The notes beneath the pieces are model-generated. The model searched no databases, was not told the origin of the DNA, and saw only the letters and a program-made list of their open reading frames with translations. A program made the translations under genes and the position numbers. A stretch of 64,000 bases of DNA from Arthrobacter sp. SLBN-100 (GTDB lineage: Bacteria > Actinomycetota > Actinomycetes > Actinomycetales > Micrococcaceae), in assembly GCF_006715305.1 (NCBI RefSeq), contig NZ_VFMY01000001.1:806001-870000 (forward strand), given 5' to 3'. Positions 9,930 through 19,287 of this stretch are shown here, one piece after another (the first letter of the stretch is position 1; the number at the start of each line of letters is the position of its first letter).

Positions 9930-10697
9930 TTAATGCATGTAGAGCCCGCCGTCCACATTCAGCGTCTGGCCGGAGATGTATCCGGCGTCCTCGCTGATGA
10001 GGAAGGCGATGGCTGCGGCGATGTCACGCGTGGACCCGACCCGGTTGACCACCAGGTCCTTCGTCAGTTCGTCCTTGCGTTCCTGGCTCAGGGTGCCGCC
10101 CATGATGTCCGTGTCGATCGGGCCGGGGGAAATGGCGTTGACGGTGATGTCGTACTCCCCCAGTTCGCGGGCGGTGGAGCGGGTCAGTCCGATCACGCCG
10201 GCCTTTGCCACAGAGTAAGGCGTCTTGGAGTAGGTGCCGCCGCCACGCTGGGCAGAAACCGAGGAGATGTTGACGATCCGGCCGATCCGGTTCTTCACCA
10301 TGGACTCGGCCACCCGGCGCGTGGCGTAATGGACGCCATTGAGGTTGATGTTGAGAACCCGGTCCCATTCGGCCCCGTCCAGCTCCAGGTAAGGAACGGG
10401 GGAACTGACACCGGCAACGTTGGCAAGGGCCACGATCTGGGGCAGCTCCGCCTCGATCGAGTCAACGGCGAAGCGGACCGATGCTTCGTCTGCCACGTTG
10501 GCACCCACACCGTGGGCCTGGACGCCGTATTGGGACGACAATTCCTTGGCCGCGGCCTTGCACAGGGCGTCATCGAGGTCAATGATGCCGATGTTCCAGC
10601 CTTGGGCGGCAAGGTAGTTCGCGGTGGCCCGGCCGATGCCGCGCTCGGAGACTGCTCCGGTGATGATGGCCGTGCGTTGTGCGGGAAAACTGCTCAT
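9930..10697 (-). CDS. Short-chain dehydrogenase/reductase (SDR), probable sugar or sugar-acid oxidoreductase
   Basis: A classical SDR of 255 residues. The cofactor motif is TGAVSERGIG (residues 13-22); ANVAGVSSP stands for the usual NNAG, with catalytic Ser around 145-146 (NISSVSA), Tyr161 and Lys165 (YSVAKAG), and the C-terminal SGQTLNVDGG. IIDLDD after the second strand suggests NAD rather than NADP. ATG 10697 with AGGAG 5 nt upstream is better than an upstream in-frame start. It resembles polyol and sugar-acid dehydrogenases, and D-threitol dehydrogenase of the erythrulose pathway is also an SDR. The substrate cannot be read from sequence. The small membrane protein and transporter genes follow it. 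Confidence 0.88.
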   Translation of the reverse strand: MSSFPAQRTAIITGAVSERGIGRATANYLAAQGWNIGIIDLDDALCKAAAKELSSQYGVQAHGVGANVADEASVRFAVDSIEAELPQIVALANVAGVSSPVPYLELDGAEWDRVLNINLNGVHYATRRVAESMVKNRIGRIVNISSVSAQRGGGTYSKTPYSVAKAGVIGLTRSTARELGEYDITVNAISPGPIDTDIMGGTLSQERKDELTKDLVVNRVGSTRDIAAAIAFLISEDAGYISGQTLNVDGGLYMH

Positions 10698-10725
10698 GGT
10701 TGCTCCTGGGGAAAGACGGAATGTG

Positions 10726-11718
10726 TTAGCTGATGGGCGCGGGGCCGAGGTCTTCAAGCAGCTTCTGCATGGCGACGTAGGCCTTGTTGCGGTACGCGAT
10801 CAGCTCGGGTGTGCGCTCCGCCGGGACGTTGAGGAAACCCGCTCCGGTCTTGGTGCCAAGTTTTCCGGCTTCCACCAGGTCGCTGAGGATCTTCGGGGTG
10901 GCAAACCGCACGGGGAAGTCGGTCTGCAGGGACTTGTAGCAGAAGTTGTACACGTCCAGCCCGGCCATGTCCGCAATCGCGAACGGGCCGAAGAAGGGCA
11001 GCCGGAAGCCGAAGGTAGTGCGGACCAGGGTGTCCACATCGTCCGCCGTGGCAATGCCCTGCTCCACGAGCTGCGCAGCTTCGTGGAACAGCGCGTACTG
11101 CAGGCGGTTGAGCACGAAGCCGGTGACGTCCTTGACTACCGCAGTCTGCTTGCCGGACGCGTGGACCAGCTCACGGACCGCGCCGACCGTACTCGCCGAA
11201 GTGCCGGCGTGCGGAATGATTTCCACGCCCGGGATGAACGGCGACGGGTTGGAGAAGTGCACGCCGAGGAACCGCTCCGGGTTGGTGACTGGCCCGGACA
11301 GTTCGGCGATGGAGATGGTGGAGGTGTTGGAGCCGATGATGGCGTCCGGGCTGGCGGCGGCGCTGATGCGGGCCAGGGTCTGGTGCTTGATGGCGATGAC
11401 TTCGGGGACGGCTTCTTCGATGAAATCCGCGTCCGCCACGGCCTCCTCGATGTCCTTGGCAGCCCAGAGGTTCTGCTTCAGGATTTCGGTGGAACCCTCC
11501 GGGAACAGGCCGTCGGCCACGAACTGGTCCGATTCTGCGAGGAGGCGTTCATAGTTGCTTTGGGCCACCTCGGCCGACACGTCCGCGAGTGCCACGCGTG
11601 CCCCGCCGAGGGCCAGGACCTGGGCGATCCCGCCGCCCATGTAGCCGGACCCGACGACGGCGATCTTCCGGCCGCCGTTTGTGTCCGCTGTGGTGGGTGT
11701 GTGTGCTGTTTCGCTCAT
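10726..11718 (-). CDS. 3-hydroxyacyl-CoA-dehydrogenase-family oxidoreductase, probable sugar-acid 3-dehydrogenase
   Basis: A 330-residue NAD-dependent dehydrogenase. It has an N-terminal Rossmann domain (VVGSGYMGGGIAQ, residues 22-34), the SNTSTISIAEL segment, the catalytic-type His in GVHFSNPSPFIPGVEII, and the helical C-terminal dimer domain (VTGFVLNRLQYALFHEAAQL). Stand-alone members of this family without a hydratase include L-gulonate 3-dehydrogenase and carnitine dehydrogenase, which oxidise the 3-hydroxyl of free hydroxy acids. In this cluster a role on a sugar acid is more likely than on an acyl-CoA; that is inferred. The ATG lies 2 nt after the upstream stop. Substitution of the usual HFFNP by HFSNP is notable. 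Confidence 0.85.
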   Translation of the reverse strand: MSETAHTPTTADTNGGRKIAVVGSGYMGGGIAQVLALGGARVALADVSAEVAQSNYERLLAESDQFVADGLFPEGSTEILKQNLWAAKDIEEAVADADFIEEAVPEVIAIKHQTLARISAAASPDAIIGSNTSTISIAELSGPVTNPERFLGVHFSNPSPFIPGVEIIPHAGTSASTVGAVRELVHASGKQTAVVKDVTGFVLNRLQYALFHEAAQLVEQGIATADDVDTLVRTTFGFRLPFFGPFAIADMAGLDVYNFCYKSLQTDFPVRFATPKILSDLVEAGKLGTKTGAGFLNVPAERTPELIAYRNKAYVAMQKLLEDLGPAPIS

Positions 11719-11720
11719 GT

Positions 11721-12203
11721 TCAGACTGCCTTTGTGTAATCGGGTTCGTAGGAGCAGATGGCGTCCACCTTGGCGGCGGAGGCTGAGGTCTCGTCGAAAC
11801 GGTAGTCGAGCCATTCGCCTACCAGTTTCTTGGCCAGTTCAAGGCCGATGACGCGCTGGCCCATGGTGAGGACCTGGGCGTTGTTGCTCAGGACGGACCG
11901 TTCGACGGAGTATCCGTCGTGGGCGGTCACAGCACGGATGCCCGGGACCTTGTTGGCGGCGATCGCTACGCCCAGCCCGGTGCCGCAGATCAGCAGGGCA
12001 CGGTCCGCCTCGCCCTCGGCCACTTTCCGGGCGGCGTCGACGGCGACATGCGGGTACGCTGTCGTGTCGTTCGCACTGACGCCCACGTCCACTACGGACG
12101 CTACACGGGCGTCTGCCTGCAGCAGCGCCTTCAGCGCCTCCTTGTATTCGACGCCGGCTTCATCGTTGCCGATGACAATGCGCCACAGTTGGTTCGTGGT
12201 CAT
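11721..12203 (-). CDS. RpiB/LacAB-family isomerase, probable D-erythrulose-4-phosphate isomerase (DerI type)
   Basis: A 160-residue protein of the RpiB family. The catalytic Cys73 lies in [20 protein letters not shown], followed by [20 protein letters not shown] and TMGQRVIG. The segment [15 protein letters not shown], in place of the HND segment of classical ribose-5-phosphate isomerase B, is typical as I recall of the erythrulose-4-phosphate isomerases (EryI, DerI). These form D-erythrose 4-phosphate, which enters the pentose phosphate pathway. The gene overlaps the kinase gene by four bases (ATGA), consistent with coupled translation. A role as ordinary RpiB is the alternative. Confidence 0.85.
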   Translation of the reverse strand: MTTNQLWRIVIGNDEAGVEYKEALKALLQADARVASVVDVGVSANDTTAYPHVAVDAARKVAEGEADRALLICGTGLGVAIAANKVPGIRAVTAHDGYSVERSVLSNNAQVLTMGQRVIGLELAKKLVGEWLDYRFDETSASAAKVDAICSYEPDYTKAV

Positions 12204-13957
12204 GCTGGGACTCCGTTTCCGGCCGCTGCGGCCAGGTCTGAATCGACGGTCAGTTGTGAATCGATGTAGTGCGAGATCCGGGCGGCGATCAGTCCGAAGG
12301 AAACAGCACCGGGATCCGGGTGGCCGAGGCTCTTTTCCGCCAGCGGACGTGCCCTGCCCTTCAGCGGCCGCAGCCCGGCCGTCCGCGCTGCCGCGGACTC
12401 AGCTGCCGCAGCGGCTGCCGCCAATGCCTTATCGACGGGAGCGCCGCCGTCGAGCTCTGCCAGGAATGCGTCCCGGAACGGAAGGAGGGCGTCCACCATG
12501 GTCTTGTCCCCGGCGTCGGCCTTGCCCAGGTCGGTGATTGCTCCGGCGAAGGCGTTGACTGCGGCGGCGGCGTCGGAGGCGCCGTAGATTTCCTTGTTGC
12601 CAAGCGCGTGGCCGGCTGCGATAACCGCAGAGCCCCACAGCGCGCCCGATGTACCGCCTGCGCGTTCGCTCCAGGCCTCCCCCGCAGCAGCCAGGATGCG
12701 GGCGACCGATGAACCGGACGCAGCTTCGGCTGCCGCGGCTGCGGCCTCCACGCCGCGCCGCATGCCGATTCCGTGGTCGCCGTCGCCTGCGATCGCATCC
12801 AGCTTGCCGAGTTCCTTTTCATGCTCGACGACGACGTCCCGCACCTGGGCGAGGACCGCCGCTGCCTGCCGGCCAAGTTCTGCCGCAGCAGGGGCGGGCT
12901 GTTCCACCTCGGCCGTTCCGGCGTCGTCCATCTCCGCCTTGGCGCGGGGTGCGCGGGCTGACATGCTCCCCTTGCGGAAGGCCGGGGTGTCGGCCGGGGC
13001 TGCCCAATAGCGCTCCAGTTCGTCGTCCAGCCACAGCAGGGTGAGGGAGAGGCCGGACATGTCCAGGCTGGTGACCAGCTCGCCGCACTCCGGTTCAACT
13101 ACAGTCAGGCCGGCGGCGGTGAGGAGCTGTTCGATCTTGCCGAACAGCAGGAACAACTCGTCGTACTTGACTGTCCCCAGGCCGTTGACGATTGCCACCA
13201 CGCGGCCGCCGGCATCTTCCGGTTTGTCGTTGAGCAGCTTCGAGACCAGGAGTTCGGCGAGCTCCGAGGCCGTGGGCATGGGGTGCTCAGAGATTCCGGG
13301 CTCGCCGTGGATCCCCAGGCCCAGCGACATCTGGCCGGACGGGACATGGAACAGCGGATCACTCGCGCCGGGAAGCGTGCAGCCGTCAAACGCCACGCCA
13401 AGTGAGCGCGTGCGGTGGTTGGCCTTGATGGCCAGCCGCTCGACGTCGTCAAGGTTCAGGCCGGCTTCGGCCGCAGCGCCCGCGACCTTGAAGACCGTCA
13501 GGTCCCCGGCGATGCCGCGGCGCTTCTCAAGCTGGTCGATGGGTGCGCTGGCAATGTCATCGGTCACGGTGACCGTCCGCGTCTCGATGCCCTCCGCGTT
13601 GAGCCGGAGCTGGGCCTGGCCAAAATGCAGGACATCGCCGGCGTAGTTGCCGTAGCTGAGCAGCACCCCGCCACCGGCGCTGGCTGCCTTGGCCACGCGG
13701 TACACCTGTCCGGCCGCGGGCGAGGCGAACATGTTGCCGCAGGCGGACCCGGCGGCGAGGCCGGGGCCAACGAGGCCTGCGAACGCGGGATAGTGTCCGG
13801 AGCCGCCCCCGACCACCAGGGCAACCTGGCCGGCCGGCATCTCAGTGGAGCGGACCACGCCGCCGTCGACCCGGACCACGTACCCGCGGTTGGCCGCCAC
13901 GAAGCCGTCCAGTGCCTCATCCGCGAAGTCAGCGGGGTTGTCAAAAATCTGAGTCAT
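12200..13957 (-). CDS. DhaK-DhaL fused kinase, probable L-erythrulose kinase (LerK type) or dihydroxyacetone kinase
   Basis: A 585-residue ATP-dependent kinase. The DhaK domain (about 1-330) has [14 protein letters not shown] at 49-62, [10 protein letters not shown], and His217 in LGIHGEP, which binds the keto group of the substrate as a hemiaminal. A linker rich in Ala, Glu and Pro (335-360) leads to the DhaL domain, with the Mg-ATP motif [16 protein letters not shown] (388-403) and [11 protein letters not shown]. Fused ATP-type DAK enzymes phosphorylate dihydroxyacetone, L-erythrulose or D-erythrulose. The neighbouring TIM-like and RpiB-like isomerases favour L-erythrulose. ATG 13957 has AGGA close upstream. 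Confidence 0.88.
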   Translation of the reverse strand: MTQIFDNPADFADEALDGFVAANRGYVVRVDGGVVRSTEMPAGQVALVVGGGSGHYPAFAGLVGPGLAAGSACGNMFASPAAGQVYRVAKAASAGGGVLLSYGNYAGDVLHFGQAQLRLNAEGIETRTVTVTDDIASAPIDQLEKRRGIAGDLTVFKVAGAAAEAGLNLDDVERLAIKANHRTRSLGVAFDGCTLPGASDPLFHVPSGQMSLGLGIHGEPGISEHPMPTASELAELLVSKLLNDKPEDAGGRVVAIVNGLGTVKYDELFLLFGKIEQLLTAAGLTVVEPECGELVTSLDMSGLSLTLLWLDDELERYWAAPADTPAFRKGSMSARAPRAKAEMDDAGTAEVEQPAPAAAELGRQAAAVLAQVRDVVVEHEKELGKLDAIAGDGDHGIGMRRGVEAAAAAAEAASGSSVARILAAAGEAWSERAGGTSGALWGSAVIAAGHALGNKEIYGASDAAAAVNAFAGAITDLGKADAGDKTMVDALLPFRDAFLAELDGGAPVDKALAAAAAAAESAAARTAGLRPLKGRARPLAEKSLGHPDPGAVSFGLIAARISHYIDSQLTVDSDLAAAAGNGVPA

Positions 13958-14015
13958 GGTTCCTCGTTGAATCCTTGTTGGTAATTTCGTATCCGGGCTC
14001 GATCACCGGTTTCAA

Positions 14016-15020
14016 TCACACACTGGTGAGCTCAACGGCGGTGGGCTGCTGCCGCCCCTGGGCCACCTGGCTCTTGCCGAGCGCGTAGCCGTCCGTCTTG
14101 GGGAGCACATGGCGGCGCAGGTATTCCTGGTTGCTGGCTGTCACGCTGAGGCCGTCACCGCCGTAGTGCTCCGTGCAGAGGATGCCCTGGAAGCCAACGG
14201 ACAGGGCAAGTTTGAACGCCTCACGGTAGTTGATGAGGCCGCTTTCCATCGGGGCCGGCATGGTGACATACATGTCGCGGGCCACGTCCTCGTCCCGGAT
14301 GTAGTTCTTCATGTGCCAGTAGTTGGAGTAGGGCAGGGTCTTCGCCACCATCTCACGCCAGTCCTCGATGGGCCGGTGGAGCCGGATCAGGTTACCGAGA
14401 TCGGGATTAAGTCCAACGTTTGCCAGCCCGATGTCCTGCACGAGCCGCACAGACGAATCCGCGGAGCCAAGGTAGGTGTCCTCGTACATCTCGAGCGACA
14501 GGAGGACGCCCACCTCGGCGGCGTGCCGGCCCAGCTCGCGCAGGCGGGAGACTGCATGATCCCACGCTTCCTTGTCCCCGGCCGGATCCTTGTAGCCTTC
14601 AACCGTCCAGAACCAGAGCTGCTTTTGCTGCTCGGCCGTGATGGCCTGGTGGAGCCCGAATGACACAACCTCACAGCCCAGTTCCGCAGCGGCGTCGATG
14701 GTGCGGTGGCTGTAGGCAAGGTTGGCTTCCCAGTTGCCTTCCTCGATGACGCTGCGGCGGATTGCGGAGATGACCGGCAGGCCGATGCCCACCTCTTCGG
14801 CTGTCTGCTTGAACTCGGCAAGTCGTTCCCTGCCCAGGTCGCCAGGGCGGACCCAGCTGTCAGTGAGGTCTGCGTTCGCGAAGCCTGCCTCCTTGACCTC
14901 CGTCAGGACTTCTGCCCAGAGGGAAGCATCGGCCTCATTGACATGTACTCCTGATGCGTCCATGGAGGGGAACTGCAGCAACGCTGCCGTGATGGGCCAG
15001 TTACCTGCTGTATAGCTCAA
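14016..15020 (-). CDS. Xylose-isomerase-like TIM barrel protein, candidate sugar-acid decarboxylase or epimerase
   Basis: A 334-residue AP-endonuclease-2/xylose-isomerase-like TIM barrel. The expected divalent-metal ligands are Glu177 (LLSLEMYEDTY), Asp207 (LNPDLGNLIRL), His236 (NYWHMKNYIRDED) and Glu284 (ILCTEHYGGDG). The family includes sugar-phosphate epimerases and, as I recall, 3-oxo-isoapionate decarboxylase (OiaC), which releases L-erythrulose for LerK-LerI-DerI. Those three partners are encoded next to it, so a decarboxylase is the attractive reading, but it is an inference. The start is TTG 15020, since no ATG with an SD fits. This is the first enzyme gene behind the operator at 15048-15057. 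Confidence 0.8.
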   Translation of the reverse strand: MSYTAGNWPITAALLQFPSMDASGVHVNEADASLWAEVLTEVKEAGFANADLTDSWVRPGDLGRERLAEFKQTAEEVGIGLPVISAIRRSVIEEGNWEANLAYSHRTIDAAAELGCEVVSFGLHQAITAEQQKQLWFWTVEGYKDPAGDKEAWDHAVSRLRELGRHAAEVGVLLSLEMYEDTYLGSADSSVRLVQDIGLANVGLNPDLGNLIRLHRPIEDWREMVAKTLPYSNYWHMKNYIRDEDVARDMYVTMPAPMESGLINYREAFKLALSVGFQGILCTEHYGGDGLSVTASNQEYLRRHVLPKTDGYALGKSQVAQGRQQPTAVELTSV

Positions 15021-15047
15021 GTGCTTGCTCGTTTCCTAGATCGTCTT

Positions 15048-15057
15048 TCCTATAGGA
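15048..15057. promoter_or_regulatory. Candidate GntR operator 1, perfect palindrome TCCTATAGGA
   Basis: A perfect 10-bp palindrome lies 27 bp before the start of the TIM barrel gene. It sits downstream of a consensus TTGACA, where the -10 region should be. Its core CCTATAGGA recurs upstream of the GntR gene itself. A repressor bound here would occlude RNA polymerase. Confidence 0.7.
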
Positions 15058-15076
15058 TTTACTATCCAGCAAATGT

Positions 15077-15082
15077 TGTCAA
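15077..15082 (-). promoter_or_regulatory. -35 box of the catabolic operon promoter
   Basis: A perfect TTGACA on the minus strand, 57 bp before the TIM barrel gene. No good -10 box lies at 17 bp; the best candidates overlap the operator palindrome. The promoter probably depends on, or is masked by, the regulator. Confidence 0.5.
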
Positions 15083-15117
15083 GATCACGCCTGATGCAGG
15101 AGGGTTCTTAGTGTGGT

Positions 15118-15846
15118 TTAGCTTTCCGGAGCGGCAGCGATCGCCCTGGAGCGGACGTGTTGAATGTGTGCCGCCATGGCCGCTTCTGCTTTCCCGGGAT
15201 GACCGGCGGAAATAGCATCCAGAACAGCTTCATGCTCGGCTATGGCGCACTCGGCGTCCGTGATGCCCACTCCCCCGAAAAGCCGGAACCGCTGGATTTG
15301 GCCGCCCAGAGCCGAATACGCGGCCTCCATGAACTGGTTTCCGGTCTGCTGCGCAATGAGCTGGTGGAACCGCTCGTCTGCCTCCAGATAGTCCTTGAAC
15401 TCCGCGAAGGCCGGTCCCCGCGGAGCGGACTTCAGGTCCTCAACGGCCTTCTTCAACTCCGCCAGGCCCCCCTGGTCCATGCGTTCGCAGGCAAGCCGGG
15501 CATTGACCGGCTCGATGGCCAGCCGTGCCTCCATCAGTTCGGCAAAATCTTCCCGGGTGAAGACCGGGGCCACCCGGTAGCCTTTCAGCGCCACCCGGCG
15601 GACCATTCCGGTGTGCTCCAGCCGCGCAAGCGCTTCGCGGACGGGCGTGGGCGAAACGTCGAGATCCCGTGCAGTGCCGTCGATGCTCACCGCGGACCCC
15701 GGCGCCAGCCGGCCGTCCATGAGGGAGGCCAAGAGCTCGGTGTAAACGTGGTCGGCCAGCACCTGGCGGTTCACTGCGCGGCCGGAACGGCGGGAACCGG
15801 CCTGCTCCAGTGGCGTGGCGTCGGTGCTGTCGAAGGCTTTCTGCAT
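15118..15846 (-). CDS. GntR-family transcriptional regulator (FadR/FCD subfamily)
   Basis: A 242-residue regulator. The winged helix-turn-helix spans about residues 30-95 (ADHVYTELLASLMDGRLAPG, VSPTPVREALARLEHTGMV). A helical FCD effector domain follows, with the metal/ligand residues expected of the family (MEARLAIEPVNARLA, EADERFHQLIAQQTGN, EHEAVLDAISAGH). FCD regulators usually sense organic or sugar acids, which fits the acid-type transporter in the cluster. The gene has its own operator 7 bp before its ATG, suggesting autoregulation. It is oriented with the catabolic operon, 97 bp upstream of the TIM barrel gene. Confidence 0.92.
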   Translation of the reverse strand: MQKAFDSTDATPLEQAGSRRSGRAVNRQVLADHVYTELLASLMDGRLAPGSAVSIDGTARDLDVSPTPVREALARLEHTGMVRRVALKGYRVAPVFTREDFAELMEARLAIEPVNARLACERMDQGGLAELKKAVEDLKSAPRGPAFAEFKDYLEADERFHQLIAQQTGNQFMEAAYSALGGQIQRFRLFGGVGITDAECAIAEHEAVLDAISAGHPGKAEAAMAAHIQHVRSRAIAAAPES

Positions 15847-15853
15847 AGTTGAA

Positions 15854-15863
15854 TCCTATAGGG
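15854..15863. promoter_or_regulatory. Candidate GntR operator 2 (TCCTATAGGG)
   Basis: The sequence matches nine of the ten bases of the palindrome at 15048-15057 and lies 7 bp before the GntR start codon, over the expected ribosome-binding region. Two such sites, one per transcription unit of the cluster, are best explained as binding sites for this regulator. Confidence 0.65.
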
Positions 15864-15913
15864 TTGCCCCGGATCCGCACCCGGCAGGTGATGTGGCAAA
15901 AGGTGATGACACA

Positions 15914-15951
15914 AAGGAGCCCCGGCCTGGTTGACCCGGCCGGGGCTCCTT
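15914..15951 (-). terminator. Terminator after nusB
   Basis: A perfect 14-bp stem (AAGGAGCCCCGGCC with GGCCGGGGCTCCTT) closes a 10-base loop. On the minus strand it is followed by TTTGTGT. It lies 17 bp beyond the nusB stop and ends the efp-nusB transcript before the catabolic cluster. Confidence 0.85.
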
Positions 15952-15968
15952 GATGTCGCGTCCTGGGA

Positions 15969-16379
15969 CTATGCCAGCAGGGAAGGCTTCAGCTGCTGCA
16001 ACCGGCCGAGCAGGCCGTTGATGAACTGCGGCGACTCGTCGGTGGAGAGGGTCTTGGCCAGCGCCACCGCTTCGCTCACCGCCACACCGTCCGGGACGTC
16101 GTCGTTGTAAAGGAGCTCCCAGGTGCCGATCCGCAGAATGATGCGGTCAACCGACGGCATCCGCTCAAGGGTCCAGCCCTGCGAGTACGTTTCGAGGAAT
16201 TCGTCGATAGCGGCCTGCTGGGACAGGACGCCTTCCACGATTTCCAGGGTGTACGGGTTGATGATTTGGTCCGTCTTCTCCCGGCGCGCCCGGAGCACGT
16301 CGAAAGCCGAAACCGAGCGCTGCTCGGCTTCGAAAAGAACATCCAGGGCCCTGTTACGGGCTTTACCGCGGGCGCTCAC
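15969..16379 (-). CDS. nusB: Transcription antitermination factor NusB
   Basis: An all-helical RNA-binding protein of 136 residues that, with NusE (S10), binds boxA and supports antitermination of rRNA operons. Visible family features are SARGKARNRALDVLFEAEQR at the N-terminus, TYSQGWTLERMPSVDRIILR, ELLYNDDVPDGVAVSEAVAL and the C-terminal SPQFINGLLGRL. The start is GTG 16379, which overlaps the efp stop by one base (TAGTG), so the two genes are translationally coupled. A strong terminator follows. In related genomes the pyr operon comes soon after; here the catabolic cluster intervenes. Confidence 0.96.
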   Translation of the reverse strand: MSARGKARNRALDVLFEAEQRSVSAFDVLRARREKTDQIINPYTLEIVEGVLSQQAAIDEFLETYSQGWTLERMPSVDRIILRIGTWELLYNDDVPDGVAVSEAVALAKTLSTDESPQFINGLLGRLQQLKPSLLA

Positions 16380-16942
16380 TACTCGCTGACCCGGCCGAGG
16401 TAGCTGCCGTCGCGGGTGTCCACCTTGACCTTGGTGTTGTTCTCGATGAACAGCGGAACCTGGATCTCGTAGCCGGTTTCCAGGGTTGCGGGCTTGGTGC
16501 CGGCGGAGGAGCGGTCACCCTGCAGGCCCGGCTCCGTGTAGGTGATTTCGAGGACGACGCTCGGCGGCAGTTCGATGTAGAGCGGGTTGCCTTCGTGGAT
16601 GGCGATGTTGACCATCTGGTTCTCGAGCATGAAGTTGGTGGCGTCGCCAACGGTCGCACCGGAGACCGTGATCTGGTCGTAGTCGGAGGTGTCCATGAAC
16701 ACGAAGTCCGCGCCGTCCTGGTACAGGTACTGGTAGTCGCGGCGGTCCACGGTGGCGGTTTCGATCTTGAGCCCGGCGTTGAACGTCTTGTCCACGACCT
16801 TCCCGGACATCACGTTGCGCATCTTGGTGCGCACGAAGGCGCCACCCTTGCCGGGCTTGACGTGCTGGAATTCGATAATGTTCCAGAGCTGGCCCTCAAG
16901 CTTCAGGACCGTTCCGTTCTTGATGTCGTTAGTGGTTGCCAC
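16379..16942 (-). CDS. efp: Elongation factor P
   Basis: Binds between the ribosomal P and E sites and relieves stalling at polyproline stretches. The 187-residue protein has the three-barrel layout. Domain I carries the tip loop [14 protein letters not shown], whose lysine is the modified position in many bacteria, then [20 protein letters not shown] in domain II and [14 protein letters not shown] at the C-terminus. The start is GTG 16942 with AGAGGA about 6 nt upstream. It precedes nusB and is preceded by a promoter with a leader of about 115 nt. No EF-P modification enzyme gene is nearby. Confidence 0.97.
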   Translation of the reverse strand: MATTNDIKNGTVLKLEGQLWNIIEFQHVKPGKGGAFVRTKMRNVMSGKVVDKTFNAGLKIETATVDRRDYQYLYQDGADFVFMDTSDYDQITVSGATVGDATNFMLENQMVNIAIHEGNPLYIELPPSVVLEITYTEPGLQGDRSSAGTKPATLETGYEIQVPLFIENNTKVKVDTRDGSYLGRVSE

Positions 16943-17063
16943 TGGTATCCTCTGGTTTCTCTGTCTGGTCGCGTTCTCAGACGCTGTATGCCGGGCAGGC
17001 AGGCCAGGCGGCGTGCCAGCGCGTATTTGTCAAAAATCCGGGGTTCGAAAAAATTCAAATACC

Positions 17064-17091
17064 ATTCTACCGGTAAATCGGGGGTGCCCAA
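17064..17091 (-). promoter_or_regulatory. Candidate promoter for efp-nusB
   Basis: On the minus strand TTGGGC (17091-17086) and TAGAAT (17069-17064) are 16 bp apart. TAGAAT matches five of six bases of the -10 consensus. It lies in the 172-bp gap before efp, in a locally AT-rich stretch, leaving a leader of roughly 115 nt. Confidence 0.45.
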
Positions 17092-17114
17092 GGTAGGGTG
17101 CCCGCCGAACGGCG

Positions 17115-17632
17115 TCAGCAGGCCAGGTCCAGCACGTCCCGGGCGCGCTGGAGCGCCACCGTGGAGGAGTAAATCAAAGCGGCATCCGCCGACTCGGCCA
17201 CCCGCAGATCCAGGGCGCGGGCGAAGGATTCAACGGCTGCCGACGTCTGGCCGGCCGTGTATTGGGTCTTGCCCAGGAACTGCAGGACCAGCGCCTCACG
17301 CGGTGTCCCCTGCACTTCGGCGAGCAGCTGCCGGAACAACTCCACGGCCCGGTCCAGGCGGTTGGACACACGCAGCACTTCGGCTTCGAATGCCCGAAGC
17401 CTGAAGGATTCGGGATCCTTGAAGCGGGCTTCGGCCAGCAGTTCGGCAGCTTCAGCGCCGTGCCCTTCCACCAGCAGGACAAAGATGTGGTCAGCCGGAT
17501 CAGTGGAGACCGCCAGAGCCTCCCGGCAGGCGTCCTCGTTGACGATTTCCGGCAGCAGGGATTCGGGGTTGATGCGGATCCCCGGGAACCCGGCTTCCGG
17601 CCAGTCTGTGGTGCCTGCCATGTCGCCCTGCA

Positions 17633-17633
<1 letters not shown>
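17115..17633 (-). CDS. TPR-like helical protein of unknown function
   Basis: A 172-residue protein coupled to aroB by a one-base stop/start overlap. The middle and C-terminal parts are helical with tetratricopeptide-like spacing (LLVEGHGAEAAELLAEARF, ESFRLRAFEAEVLRVSNRLD, RAVELFRQLLAE, LQFLGKTQYTAGQTSAAVES). There is no signal peptide and no catalytic motif, so a cytosolic protein-interaction role is likely, which is an inference. An internal ATG at 17621 has a better SD (CAGGG) and may be the true start. In some actinobacteria this position holds aroQ or pepQ, which are absent here. Confidence 0.75.
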
Positions 17634-19287
<1,654 letters not shown>

